DNA of 64,000 nucleotides, taken from NCBI GenBank assembly GCA_034359265.1, contig CP136896.1, forward strand, positions 65,111,501 to 65,175,500, written 5' to 3'. Below, one piece after another: positions 45,850 through 57,097 of this stretch. This DNA comes from Canna indica (lineage: Eukaryota > Streptophyta > Magnoliopsida > Zingiberales > Cannaceae). The notes beneath the pieces are model-generated. The model did no database searches. It was not told where the DNA came from and saw only the letters and a list, made by a program, of their open reading frames with translations. Position numbers and translations under genes: made by a program. How positions within the stretch are numbered: position 1 is the stretch's first letter; every line of letters starts with the position of its first letter.

Positions 45850-47386
45850 ATGTCTGGTCGTGGTTATCGACGCAGGAGAGTTTCGGAGTCTCCGATCGGT
45901 GAGACTCCAGCACTTACTAATGCTGCTGATCCTCCAGTTGCTGATCCTCATGAGGATGATACTGCCGAGGCTAGTACATCCAGATGCAGGCGGCCACGCA
46001 GGCCGAACAGGTGGCAGCCTCCACCGGCCACAGAGTCACGTAGATTTATTAGCGTGATTGGGGAGCGGTAATATATCATGAATTATGAATCATTATAAAT
46101 TCATTATATCATAATATAATATTTTTAAAAAAAATTGTTGTGCAGGTTTGAGCAAGAAGAAGTGCCGAGGAGCATTTCTTCTACTATTCGACGATATATG
46201 CACGGGGCATGGCCTACGTGGTCTCACGTGCCTAGCGAGCACGTCGACATGTTATGGCGCGAGTTTGAGGCAAGTATTATTATTTTTTTTACATGCATGA
46301 TGATTAATATTGGTACTGATATTATTATTTTGCAGGCTCGCTATACATGGGCCGAGGACCAGAGGTCCTTCATTTACGCTGCCTGGGAGTCTATTTCCCG
46401 GGCAAGGTACAACGGGCAGCTGGGGCAGGCTCGGTCCCGAGCGATGGCCCGAGCTGGGACCACTAACATCGCGGAGACTCGGGGATACGGCCCCAGTTGG
46501 ATTACTCCGGATATATGGGACCAGCTCGTGGGGATATGGTCGACGGATCGATGGCAGGAGGTTTCTCAGAATGCGGCTAGAAATCGCAAGTCGGGGGGAG
46601 CAGCGCGTCACACCGGCGGCTCTGTTGCATTTGCAGTGCACGCAAACCGTATGGTAAGTATATCTTTTAATTATATATTTTATTTGTTATTATGTGTACT
46701 AATTAATGTATTTGTTTTGTAAATGTAGACGACGGTGTCGGATGACGGGACTGTCCAGCGACCCTCCCCGATGGCAATGTTTGAGCGGACTCACCGTCGA
46801 GCACATGGGACTGGGGAGTACATCCACAACCGCGCTGCATACATTATGGTAATTATATATTTGTTTAAATTATTCATTATATATTTATAATTTAAGTTTT
46901 ATGATAAATATTAAACAAAAAATCAAACTCGAGTAGGAGACCTACAGCCAGACGGTGGTGCAGCGTGGGGGTACCCCCGAGGACTTTGACGCAGCATCGT
47001 GGGTCGAGGCCGCAGGTGGCTGGGACCATGGCCGCGTATATGGCTTCGCAGATAGTGGTCATGCGCGAGCCGTACTAGGGCCACTTGGGGCACCGACCCC
47101 TCCGGTCGCTGGTGAGCGGCCGTCCACCTCCAGATCTAGTTATGATCATAGTAATAGGATAAGGACACTAGAGGAGACGGTCGCGCGTCAGACTGAGTTG
47201 ATGGAGCGCCAGAGTCAGACGATGGCGAATATAGAAGCTATGCTACGCAACTTGTCGGGTCATCCCGAAGCAGGCATCTCTTCGGCATCATCTAATCCAT
47301 CATCCTCGAGTCAGTCCACGCCGGTGTACACTCAAGCACTCCAGACCCCGCCATATGATCCAGGCCATCCTCCATCGTCATCGTGA
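45850..47386 (+). CDS. CACTA accessory protein (Ptta/En/Spm family), five exons
   Basis: Exons 45850-46067, 46146-46269, 46336-46653, 46729-46848 and 46937-47386 join in frame to 409 residues. Introns 1, 3 and 4 are GT-AG; intron 2 has a GC donor in the strong context GAG|GCAAGT. The protein has an Arg-rich start, a central Transposase_24 (plant Ptta/En/Spm) region around exons 2-4 and a Ser/Pro-rich tail with a heptad-like stretch RTLEETVARQTELMERQSQ that may form a coiled coil. Such proteins act as the DNA-binding partner of the transposase on subterminal repeats. It lies 75 bases after the transposase stop in the same orientation. Confidence 0.85.
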
Positions 47387-47697
47387 GATTTTGTTTATAT
47401 TGACTTTGTTACTCAGATATTGAACTTGTTTAATTTATATTGACTATGTTACTCAGATGTTGATACTTCAATTTTACATTTGAATTGTGTTTATACTATC
47501 GTGGATAATTATGAATATAAGTATAATTGTTTTGATGTATATCTTGGTGTGTTTGTGATGTGTGAATGAATGTGTATGAGATGTTTGTGATGTGTGTATG
47601 AGGGTATGGGTGTGTGAGTTATGTATCAGATAAATGTATCAATGTATCAACGGAAATTAGAAATTTGAAATATTTCTGTTTGCAGGTATGGGTCATC

Positions 47698-47739
47698 AGC
47701 AACGGCTTTCCCACGGCCGTCCGTGGGAAAGCCGTTGCT
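47698..47739. repeat. 42-base hairpin in CACTA 3 right subterminal zone
   Basis: A perfect or near-perfect palindrome with the left arm AGCAACGGCTTTCCCACGG, at the inner border of the right subterminal array. It is conserved in CACTA 1 and 2. Confidence 0.88.
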
Positions 47740-48498
47740 AAAAGTGTATCGACAACCGTTGCTGATGACCTACAGCAACGGCTTAGCGACGGGTTTTTAC
47801 TAACGGCTTGGCTACGGACTCGAGGCCGTTGCTATTAATATTATCAGCAACGGCTCCGGTTCCGTGGTAAAACCGTTGCTGAAAATATTTTTAGCGACGG
47901 CCCAGCGGCCGTTGCTGATAATTTTTAGAGCGACGGCCCGAGCGGCCGTTGCTGATCCGTTGCTAAGTCATCAGCAACGCGACTTTCTGTCACGGCTTTA
48001 TTGCAACGGCTCAGCCGTTGCTGATTCCCTTCAGCAACGGCATCAGCCGTTGCTGATGACCATTTTTCTAGTAGTGGGAGACCTCATCCTGAAGGATGGA
48101 AACCGGTCTCCTCCTCTCCGACTGGTTGTATTCTTCGTGCTCTGAGCCATGGTGCCCGTGTTCAGTTGGGAATTATTCTCGGGACCACGTCAGCATCTTG
48201 ACCTAGGCTTTTAACCATAGGTTCTTCGTCTGAAAGTCGTTTATCAGACGCTGGAATTCTTCTAGTGAGGGTTGGTTTGTGCCAGAGCGTCACTCCTCAC
48301 TATTTCAGCATCACAATGTAGCAGGGGAACAACTCCACCAGAGCGTTGTTGACGTGCAATAGTGATCGTCTGGCTTCGGGTACCAATCATTGTGGGGCAA
48401 ATAAGATTTACTTGACCTCAATTTGAATTAATTAGATTATTTATTTTCATTAAATTTAATTAAGGATGATAAATTTAGCACGTGCGTTTTGGTCAATG

Positions 48499-49240
48499 CA
48501 TGGTTTAAAATATCGCTACCGGTACCGATCTCGGTCGGTGACCGGTACCGGTATATACCGGTACTGTACCTACCAACACACGGTACAGTCCGGTATGAAA
48601 AGGCATACCGGCTATTTTTTTTTGCTAAAAATAACTTCAAAAACACATAATTGATCAAGAAATACTTAAATTTAAGGCGAATCAAGAAATAATTGATCAA
48701 GAAGTAAAAAAGAGTTGTTGTGTACTGTATTAGAGTTTTTCACAAATATAAGAGAATCATCACATTGGAATTAATAAAGGGCGACACATGCCCACAGCCC
48801 AAAGGGTCCAAAATCGTCGTATGTTGGGGACATACGATGTGTGGCAATTGATTTACCCTAATCGTCTTATGTTGCGCTACGCATAGTATTCGACGGTCCC
48901 GCTATTAATCGTTTTTGGTCCTTTTGGGCGGTCGGCATGTGTCGCCCTATATTAATTCCAATGTAATGATTCTCTTGTATCCGTGAAAAATCCTAATACA
49001 ATACCCAACAACTATATAGTACCCAACAGCTCTTTTTAAGAGCCGTTGGGTCATACCGGACGGTATCGCCCAGTATTATAGCAAATACCACCCGGTATTT
49101 GCTAAATACCGGAGCATACCAGACGGTATTTACCGAGATATTCGATATTCTCTCATACCGAGTATCTCGTATATCGGTATATTCAAAAACCGGTAAATAC
49201 TGGGCATACCGCCCGGTATGATAGGATTTTTTGAACCATG
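48499..49240. mobile_element. Non-autonomous hAT element with CCGGTA-rich ends
   Basis: The ends are CATGGTTTAAAA and TTTTTTGAACCATG, flanked by the exact 8-base duplication GGTCAATG (48491-48498 and 49241-49248). Subterminal zones carry many copies of ACCGGTA and TACCGGT. The middle contains a 48830-48930 region with internal inverted similarity. Length 742 bases, no coding capacity. Confidence 0.92.
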
Positions 49241-49248
49241 GGTCAATG

Positions 49249-49555
49249 TCATGTAAGCTAATTGCAATCATTGTCCAACTTAATCAGCTATTCCCCACGT
49301 TTGATGCCGTTACTAATTACTAACATACATAATTTGTAATTTTATCTAAAATAATATTTTATTATGATAATTCTTGGCAAATCTATTTAAATCATACGGT
49401 AAGATCATATAAAGAAAAAAAGAAAAATAGTAAGAAAAAGGAGTTGTTTACTTGTAAAAGGGAATAAATTATAAATAAAAAAGAGAGAATTAATACAATT
49501 GGCTCATTTTGATTTTTTTTCATTTTTTCTTATTTTTGGGTGAAAAATTTAAAAG
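49249..49555. other. AT-rich spacer
   Basis: About 300 bases of AT-rich DNA between the hAT target duplication and the start of duplicated block B. No feature is seen. Confidence 0.5.
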
Positions 49556-49839
49556 AAAATAAATATATATTTTTTTTCCTTTCATTCTTATTTTTCTTTC
49601 ACGTAAATAATGAATCATTTTTTATTTTCTTTAATATTTGTCTTCTTTAGTTTCTTTCTCTAATGTTTCCATTCAAATAAAAGAAATTTATCCTTATCCA
49701 AAAATTTCAAAGTGTCTCATCCGATCTTATCCTGCGTTCAATAATAGAGGATGAAAAGACTTTTGAAATAATTCATATATATATAATTGTTTTCATTGTT
49801 TGAGATGTGACTTATCTTCGTTGGGTAACATGGTTTTTT

Positions 49840-50860
49840 TTGGTAATTTTTTATATATATTTATCAAGAGCAGCACGTGAAAGATACAAGTCAGGAGAGA
49901 AAAAAAAAGAAAAAAAAATTATAAAATAGGGTGCAAGTCTAGGGAGACTACAACAACTAAAGGGGTGGAGGAGCACCCAAATAAAACTTAAATAGAGTCG
50001 GGCTCTATAAAAAATTTTATGGAGCCCCTCCTATGAGTAAATTTAAATTTATTAATATTGAATCTAGTATAATTTATATTGAATTTAAAGTAAGAGTGAA
50101 TTTATGTTACAAACGAGTGAACTAATTTAATATTAATGATGCTAAGTTCAATATTAATATAAACCTAAATTCACTAGAGTAGAGGCTCCGTAGAAATTTT
50201 TTCCAGCACCCAAAGCACCACCCATTTAATGTAAGAGCGCGTTGCGTTACCAAAATAATGCATGTTTTATTCCTGCCAAATTTTTTACAACCAAATCATA
50301 AGGACCCTAAACTTGGTCTTCTTTGACCAACCAGTTAGTTACTTAGTTATAAGGAGACAACAACGGTAAGAGCAATACGTAGTCGGCTTCCTTTGACCAA
50401 CCAATTAGTATAGGGAGACATAAAATGGAGCTGGCCTTAGGGTCTTTGACGTCGCGAAAATTGAGGAGGTGGTAGAGGGAACTCGTGTTGAACTATCCAT
50501 GGGAGGTCCATTTCTGTGAAATCTTGTCAATGCCAGAACGAAGTAGATAAGGTTGCAGGTCAGTGGCAAGGAGGTGCAATAGATCTCTTGGCACAAAGTT
50601 TCAAATCAATTGAATATTCTAGCCCCGGGCTTGCCCGTTGAGGAACTTCTTGCAGTCATAGAAGGAAGCGTAGGGCCGGGTTAGCGGCCATGGCATATAA
50701 ATTTTGATATTTGTCCTTCAATTTGATGTCGTCACACCAAGAATCATGCCAGAACTTAACCTCGATCCATACTGAAGCCCACATGAAAGGTGGTTGATGC
50801 GTTGTACAGATCGATCGAGTAGATTTGTAATGCTTTTCCAAATTGGTGATAGCGCTTTCC
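49840..50860 (-). pseudogene. LINE 3' remnant, copy B
   Basis: The minus strand near 50841-50656 reads IEVKFWHDSWCDDIKLKD, the end of a plant L1-type reverse transcriptase region, followed by traces of the zinc-binding domain downstream with many stops. It is the counterpart of the remnant at 18230-18770 plus 25954-26400. Confidence 0.55.
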
Positions 50861-51389
50861 TGCGAGCCAAAGTAGAGTCAAGGAGTTTGGAGTAGAGGGA
50901 TCTAATTAATGATCGCCATTCAAATTGACCTCCATGATTCTATAGCCTCCAGAGCCAAGTGCCCAATCTTACTTTGCTTCAGACTACATGGTTTGAGAGG
51001 CCACCATAAATTAGCTTTCTAATCATGGAATCAAACATGCGATCAGCAAAACACATTTCTCTTACCAATACTATTCGATAGATCACTTTTTTTGATATAA
51101 ATCAGGTTCTTTTAATAGAAATGGATATTATGATAGCTAGATTGTTAGTGAAAGTTAGGCAAGTAATCGTTCAAATTAATTACTAATCACTATTTTTATT
51201 AAGTAAAATGTACAATTATTATATAATAATATTGATATCTTCATTATTATTCTCTACAAAGACATAATGAAGTCATATCAAGCCGTAAATTCTCGTGGAT
51301 AAACATATAGGATATGATACATACAAGCGGCCGGGCAATATATAGATCGATATACATTGTAGAGTTTATCAAATTATCACATATGATAA
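50861..51389. other. P450 3' flank, copy B
   Basis: Non-coding sequence downstream of the P450 pseudogene, colinear with 26320-26804 of block A. AT-rich, with no separate feature. Confidence 0.6.
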
Positions 51390-52238
51390 TTAATTATAAG
51401 GTTTTGCTACTAAACAAAGCGGTATTTTCTTATGCATTGTTATGCCAAAGCTCTCTTCAAGATCCAACTCATCCCTTTTCATTCCCGGTGGCATTTCCCA
51501 GTCAAAGCAGTATAACAGATTAGCCAAAATGAGTTGCACCGCAGCCACTCCAAAGTTAATCCCCGGGCATATCCTTCTTCCAACTCCAAAAGGGACGAAG
51601 TCAAAATAGCTTCCTGTGAAGTCGATCTCCTTGCCGAAGAACCTCTCCGGCGAGAACTCTGCTGCATCGTTCCCCCACTTGAGGGGGTCCCTCCCAATTG
51701 CATTTGCATTGATCAAATCGATCGTCGACGACAACGACGACGAAGAAGAAGAGTGCTCCCGGATGGAGTCCACGACGCTAGCTACTTCCTCCTCTCTAAC
51801 CTTCCGGAAGAACTGCACCCGCTTCGCGCTCAGCAGCTCCACCATCATGACCTTACGCGCCATCCGCCAGTACCCTCCGGGCGGCGCGAAGGCCACGTCC
51901 AAGAGCTCGTAGGTGAGCTTCTTGGCGGCGAACAGGACCGGGCGGGCGGAGAAAGAAAGGTCGTGGTGCTTGATGACCTCGCGGGCGGCGTCGCTGGAGG
52001 AGATGACGAGGGTCGGAATGGAGCCGAGGCGAAGGAACATGAGAGGCCCGTGCTCGGCGGCCATCTCGGTGAGGGTGACCTGAGGTGCTGCCCCGAGTTG
52101 GTGGAGGTTCCCGATGATGGGGAGCTGCGGCGACCCCGGCGGAAGTTTTCCGCTCCTTCTCCTTCTGCCATGACCGAGGAGGAAGAGGATTAGAGGAACT
52201 GAGAAGAGGAGGCAGAAGATAACAGTGTGCGGTGCCAT
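51390..52238 (-). pseudogene. P450 with internal in-frame deletion
   Basis: A single 282-codon frame made from the first 180 or so residues and the last 100 residues of the CYP71-like gene. The join lies at about 51713-51716, where exon 1 (LSSTIDL) meets exon 2 (INANAIGRDPLKWG). The deleted part corresponds to about 27129-28408 of the intact copy: it includes the intron, the I-helix and the ExxR helix. The heme-cysteine loop and membrane anchor remain. Without the I-helix and ExxR it cannot be a working P450. A few bases of shared GAT sequence at the join fit a microhomology-mediated deletion. The frame is preserved, so a short protein could still be made. Confidence 0.9.
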
Positions 52239-52529
52239 GAAGAAGTCGCACGTACGGTGGAATCAATGGGAAAAAACTTATATAAGGGATAAATGGATAG
52301 ATTCATGTTCATTCATTTTTCATCCAGGTTAATATCCATTCCTATTCAATATAATATTAAAAGAAAATATAAAAGACACGTGTACGGATGATGAAGTAGA
52401 TAGTGCTTGAATCCAAATGATTTATGCAATGCGCAAACGTGAAAATAATCACGTATTGAAAAGGAAAGCTTGCAAAATTAGTGTGAATAACTTCAACGTT
52501 GGGGTAAGCAAAACTCGAACCGACTCTAA

Positions 52530-53193
52530 GGGCCCGTTTGGTTTGCTAAAAAACGGGGGACTGGACTGGACATCCGCCCATGTCCCCCGTTTGGTTTGCA
52601 AAAGAAGCTTCGGGACAAGGACTTCTCCTTGTCCGGGACAGAATTTCCACCCATTTTGGTGTACCGAGAAATTTCTCGGTACACCGAAATCGGGCGGAGG
52701 ACAAGGGCTGCAATTGTCAAAATTACCCCTTCCTTTGATCGTAGAATCGTCGGATCGAGTCGAGGTGAATACCAAAGTTGTAAATTTTCGCGTGATGAAC
52801 GCGATGGTGGTGTCAGATTTCAGATTGGAAATAGTTTGGTATGATTTTTATATTTTTTGGTATTATCCTATTATTATACTTTTAGGTTAATTGAAAATTA
52901 GTTGAACATTTATTAGTTAAACTAAAACTTCTTATTGTATTAAAGTATTTGATACTATATATTAATATTTTTTTACATATTAATTAATTTTAAGATTAAT
53001 TTACAAGGGTATTTTAGTCATTTGTCATATATAATACTTTGTTATAGCGAAACAAACGCAGGACAGAACGAAAAATCGTGTCCTGTTCTTGACGAAACAA
53101 ACACGGTATAGCTATTATTCCAGGACATCTGATGTCCTGTCCTTGTCCCTGTCTGGTGTCCTGTGATGAGCAGTTTGCGAACCAAACGGGCCC
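52530..53193. mobile_element. PIF/Harbinger-like non-autonomous element
   Basis: Ends GGGCCCGTTTGGTTTGC and the inverted GCGAACCAAACGGGCCC, with the 3-base duplication TAA at 52527-52529 and 53194-53196. It interrupts the upstream flank of the P450 pseudogene; the homologous flank at about 59565-59600 is uninterrupted. Internal sequence has no transposase frame and includes a short palindrome around GTACCGAGAAATTTCTCGGTAC. Confidence 0.9.
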
Positions 53194-53443
53194 TAATAGT
53201 TTGAAAAAACCAATTCGAATTGTCCAAACCGATCCGAAGAAGTCGCACGTAGTGTGGAATCAATGCGGGCGACCGCTTTCGGAGTTAAATTGAAACTTTG
53301 GAAGCTAAGCTATATATACAACGTATGCCTATGCACCAAGTGGGCAAGTATGAAACGGCAACATAATTAACTATGGATAGTACGATGGATGGTAACATAT
53401 TATAAGTTGTTTAGAAATTTATAATTCGATTCTTAATATAATT

Positions 53444-54434
53444 TGTTAGTAAATTTGGAGTAATTTCCTGCAGGATCTACAAAACCCGAACCCGACGAGA
53501 AAAGCGGAAAACCAAATCCAATAATAATAATGTAGGAAAAACAAAAGACACAAGGGGGTTAACGTGATTCGGACTCGGCGGGGTGCCGATCCTACGTCCA
53601 CAGGGAGAAGAGAAGATTGTTTTATAAAATCCAGAAAAGAACTTTTACAATAAGAGTGCAATAATCTAAATCCCCTTCAGAATACAGCAAACTATCTTAA
53701 ATTAATTGAACCTGAAACTGGTACGGAGTAGAGGCACTGTCTCTGCAAGATCTGCCTTGAAACTGAACTCCTGCTGCTGTATGTCAGAAACAGAGAAGGG
53801 GCACTCCTTAGGAAAAGGGTCGTAGTGGCACTCTTAATTTTCTGGATCTTTGAAACTCTCATATGAGGAATTTTCTCTTGGTGTGGGATTTCTCTTCGTG
53901 ATCGATTCTCTTAGAACTGCATATTAGGCCCTTATTTATAATAGATGGGGAGAGCCGATTCATGTCTACTTTAGTGGAGAAAAAATTTCCAAGGAATTTG
54001 CTGCTCCGTCTGATTTAATCGGATGACTGAAATACTTCTTTTGACCAAAGAAACTTTCAAAATGCTTGGTGGCTTCACGTGATGTCTCCACCTTTTTCTC
54101 CATTTGACTAGTCAAAAGCAATATTTGATTTTCACATCATCAATTTGAAAACTTCTGAAGTTATTATTAATTTGAAAACTTTTATGTGTGCCGCTGCAAC
54201 ATTGACATGGGTATCTTGAGAAGATGATGGGATGGGCTCCCAGGCCCATGATTATAAAATCATAATTTATTTTGATCAAATCCGGTTCAACATGGTTCAA
54301 TCAAATTGACAAATTGGTTCAAGCATATCTTGATCAAATCAACTCCGATTTGAATCTGATCGAACTCGTTGGATTCGATTCGGACCCAATTTGAATCAAT
54401 CTTTAACATGATCATCTATTGTGACTCTCTAACA
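53444..54434 (-). repeat. Solo LTR, copia-like, sister of the CACTA 1 host LTR
   Basis: The plus strand starts TGTTAG and ends CTAACA. In reverse complement it matches 18773-19710 plus 25786-25953 throughout, including the uninterrupted stretch TCTTCTCCCTGTGGACG near 53600, which is the empty target of CACTA 1. Length 991 bases. A five-base flanking duplication is not evident (TAATT and AAAAA). Confidence 0.85.
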
Positions 54435-54459
54435 AAAAAAAAAAAGAAAAAGAAAAAAA

Positions 54460-54600
54460 AGAAATGACAACATAATAATAATAAAAATGTATAAAATACA
54501 CGTGTACGTACTACGACGGATGAAGCAGATAGTGCTTGTATCCAAATTGAGTTAAAATCATGCTTCAAAAATAAAACCTTGCAAAAATTAGTGACATACG
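54460..54600. repeat. Fourth fragment of the P450 5' flank
   Basis: Contains the same ACGTGTACG..GATGAAGCAGATAGTGCTTG and CTTGCAAAAATTAGTG phrases that follow the P450 start in block B (52380-52490) and at 59445-59545. It is a small detached piece of the duplicated locus. Confidence 0.6.
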
Positions 54601-54716
54601 CAGGAGTATGCCATTTTTTGTAAATTATGGGATTGTGACAAAACTAATTTTAAATTTTTTAATATTAATATCTTTTAACCTAAGCACTAAATAAAAAAAT
54701 AATTAAAATTTATTTA

Positions 54717-54960
54717 GGGTAAATTACACTGATCTCCCATCTATTTGTCCAAATTATAATCACCTCCCCTGAGTAATTTTTTTATGAAAGATTTGTGTAA
54801 TATTTTACAAAACTCATGGGAGATTTGTGTAATCTTATTTCGTTATAGGAAAGATTTGTGTAATCTTTTACAAAACTCAGGGGATTATAAGACAATTACA
54901 AATAGATGAGACATCAATATAATTTCACTAAATCTCAGGAGAGGTCAGTATAATTTATCC
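54717..54960. mobile_element. Mutator-type MITE
   Basis: The 244-base element starts GGGTAAATTACACTGATCTC and ends in the imperfect inverse GAGGTCAGTATAATTTATCC. It is flanked by the exact 9-base duplication ATTTATTTA (54708-54716, 54961-54969). The interior has three repeats of GATTTGTGTAAT. The low-complexity target makes the duplication weaker evidence than usual. Confidence 0.72.
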
Positions 54961-54969
54961 ATTTATTTA

Positions 54970-55445
54970 TTATCCTATCATCTTTTATCTCTGAAAGCAA
55001 TTATGCCCTATGATTTTTGTCCTGAGAATTCTTTTGTTATCACGATATTCGATTTAGCAATATGAAATTTCTATTGCCGATGTAATATTCAAATTCTGAC
55101 ACTTTTTTTAAATTTAATTATATTATATAGTTTATAAAATAAATTATTCTTAATCAATTAATTTAGTAAATTAAATTTTAGAATTCCTTATTATTAACCT
55201 AACCTAACACTACTAGAATAGTCCCTTATTATTATTAATTCAGTAAATTAGATTTAGAATCCCTTATTAATTCAGCAAATATGAATATTGATAGAGACCA
55301 CAATAGTAAATGACATCTTGTGCCCACTTTGGAATGTACATTTATTTGGTACTTTAAATTTTTGGAAAAATCATATTTTTGATCTCATAGCTGGCTAAAA
55401 TTTAGTTTTAGTCATCACAATTTTTAAATTTTAATTGATTTTAGT
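54970..55445. other. AT-rich DNA between elements
   Basis: AT-rich sequence. A tandem partial duplication of TAATTCAGTAAATTAGATTT-like text lies at 55150-55280, and it resembles 37710-37770. No genes. Confidence 0.5.
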
Positions 55446-55453
55446 CTTTTCAC

Positions 55454-56452
55454 CTATGAAGCATCGACACCGACATAGACATAGGACACAACACAGACAC
55501 AGACACGGACACGAGGACACATCAATTTTAAAAATTTACAGAACACGAACACGACATATATACATAAATAATAATTATTATTTTTTAAAAAATATATAAA
55601 ATATATATATATATAGTTCAAGATATTTATAATAATATCATGATATTTTCATTGATATCAAACTTCTAATTTTCAATTTTTCCTAGGCCCCTTTCAAAAT
55701 ATATAAAGCGTTCTAAATAATTTCTTGTGTCAATACTTATTATTTCTTAGCCCATTCCAAAAGCATGGGGCATAATATTTATTGACATCTCTTATTTTTA
55801 AAAAAAAATTAGCATGTCTTAGTAAAACTAGTCATGTACAACCACACATAAATAAAAAGTTAAGTAGAGTCTCACTATCTTCTTCATCAATCATTGTTGT
55901 TATCTTCTTCATTAGAAAATATTTCTCTCTCCAACTATGGTTCATCAAGAGAAAGATTGACAACTTCAAGCTTCAAGGATTCTATTATCTTTATCAATTG
56001 AAAATTCATCTTCTGTAATATTACTAATATCGTCTCACGTTATTGTTTCCCATTTATTGCATTGGGGAGTTTTCCTTGAAATGAAACGAAGATTACTATG
56101 GACAAATACTAAATGTACTCTCCGCACGTTTAGGCTTCATCTTGTTCCTTTTAAGGGAATAGATAAAAGAGCAAGTGCTCCAATTTCTTTCACAACAACA
56201 AGAAGATAAAATACTAAATTCCCTTAATTATTTTATTATTTTTTAAAAAAAGATGTATGGCTGGCTGTGTCCGGGTCGTGTCCGAGCATGTTCGAGTCGT
56301 GTCCAAGCGTTTCGAGCCGTGTTCGGGCAAAAAAAAACTTTGACTGATCAAGACACTCTTGGACACGTGTCGGATGAGTGTCGGTGTCCGCGGCGTATCG
56401 GACACGCGGACACGCGGACACGACAGTTCCACGGAGTGTCCATGCTTCCTAG
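55454..56452. mobile_element. Non-autonomous hAT element with GGACACG-rich ends
   Basis: Ends CTATGAAGCATCGACAC and GTGTCCATGCTTCCTAG form imperfect inverted repeats, flanked by the exact 8-base duplication CTTTTCAC (55446-55453, 56453-56460). The left 100 bases and right 200 bases are rich in GGACACG and its complement. The interior is AT-rich without a transposase. Confidence 0.88.
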
Positions 56453-56559
56453 CTTTTCACACTATATTTCTATTTAGGATTTAATCTATGCCATTACATA
56501 ATGCCTAAACGGAACTGACGTGGATAACATCTGCTGGCTGAACATTGCTAACATGGAGT

Positions 56560-57097
56560 TTACAGGTACCCTATATTTTTTATGATACCCGGACCCTACC
56601 ATGTATAGGATCGATTCCTAAGTTTTGGAACCGGACCCTACCCTGTTGGAACCTGGAAGCAAACCCTACCCGGAACCACAGGTTCCGATTCCGATTTTGG
56701 ATAATCTGTTGGAACCTATTTATATACAGGTTCCATGGTACAGGTTTCGGGTACCCTGTTGGAACCCGTCCTGGAACTTGTAAATGAACAGGTTCCAACA
56801 GGGTACCCTGTTGGAACCTATTCTATAACCTGTAAATGTATAGGGTCCAATAGGGTACCTTGTTCGAACCTGTACCCTAGAACCTGTAAATGAACAGGTT
56901 CTAGAGTACCGGTTCTGAGTTCCAATTCCGGTTTCGGGTACCCGATGTGTTGGACCTGGAACCGAAATCAGTTTTAATTGGTTCCTAAATTTTTCTCCCG
57001 AATCCTATCCGAATTTAATTCGGGTCTACCCGAAACCTACCCAATCAGGTCGGTTCCAACCGATTCCGGATCTACCTGGTACCCATGCACACCCCTA
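56560..57097. mobile_element. Truncated hAT-like element with GGTTCCAA repeats
   Basis: The right end is TGCACACCCCTA, close to the tip of the 16905-17641 hAT element. It is preceded by dense repeats of GGTTCCAACAGGGTACCC and its inverse. No matching left tip was found near 56550, so the left end is lost or decayed. Confidence 0.55.

Larger units (their letters stand above)
40813..48076 (+). mobile_element. CACTA transposon 3, full length and apparently intact
   Basis: Begins CACTACTAGAAACTTGG and ends CATTTTTCTAGTAGTG, with exact inverted terminal repeats of about 12 bases and the 3-base duplication GGA at 40810-40812 and 48077-48079. Length 7264 bases. Order: a subterminal GCAACGGC array, a GC-rich leader, a TA microsatellite, a 26-base tandem array, a 190-base palindrome, an uninterrupted TNP2-type transposase, a five-exon accessory gene, then a second subterminal array with a 42-base hairpin. 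Both genes are open with correct splice sites. This is what an autonomous En/Spm-type element should contain. Confidence 0.96.
39362..48420 (-). mobile_element. Ty3/gypsy element 3, split by CACTA 3
   Basis: Gypsy sequence on the minus strand lies at 39362-40812 and 48077-48420, around the CACTA insertion. The minus strand reads a gag (40716-40534 with a DDMGDPTTYLMMFRSMMLL segment), a zinc/gag C-terminal part (39957-39625) and the protease start VRKVLVDRGSSVDVLFYPT at 39583-39362. The piece beyond the CACTA corresponds to the leader ahead of gag. Multiple stops are present. Confidence 0.78.
49556..52330. repeat. Duplicated block, copy B (LINE remnant plus P450 pseudogene)
   Basis: Colinear with block A. 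At 50450-50470 (TTTGACGTCGCGAAAATTGAGG) it shows the uninterrupted sequence that in block A is split by the LTR and CACTA. Its P450 has lost about 1.28 kb. Unlike block A it keeps the P450 upstream flank beyond position -70. Confidence 0.85.

Noticed and set aside
55190..55230. CACTACTAGAA string as another CACTA end
   Set aside because: It resembles the tip sequence, but no subterminal repeats follow and no partner end exists nearby.
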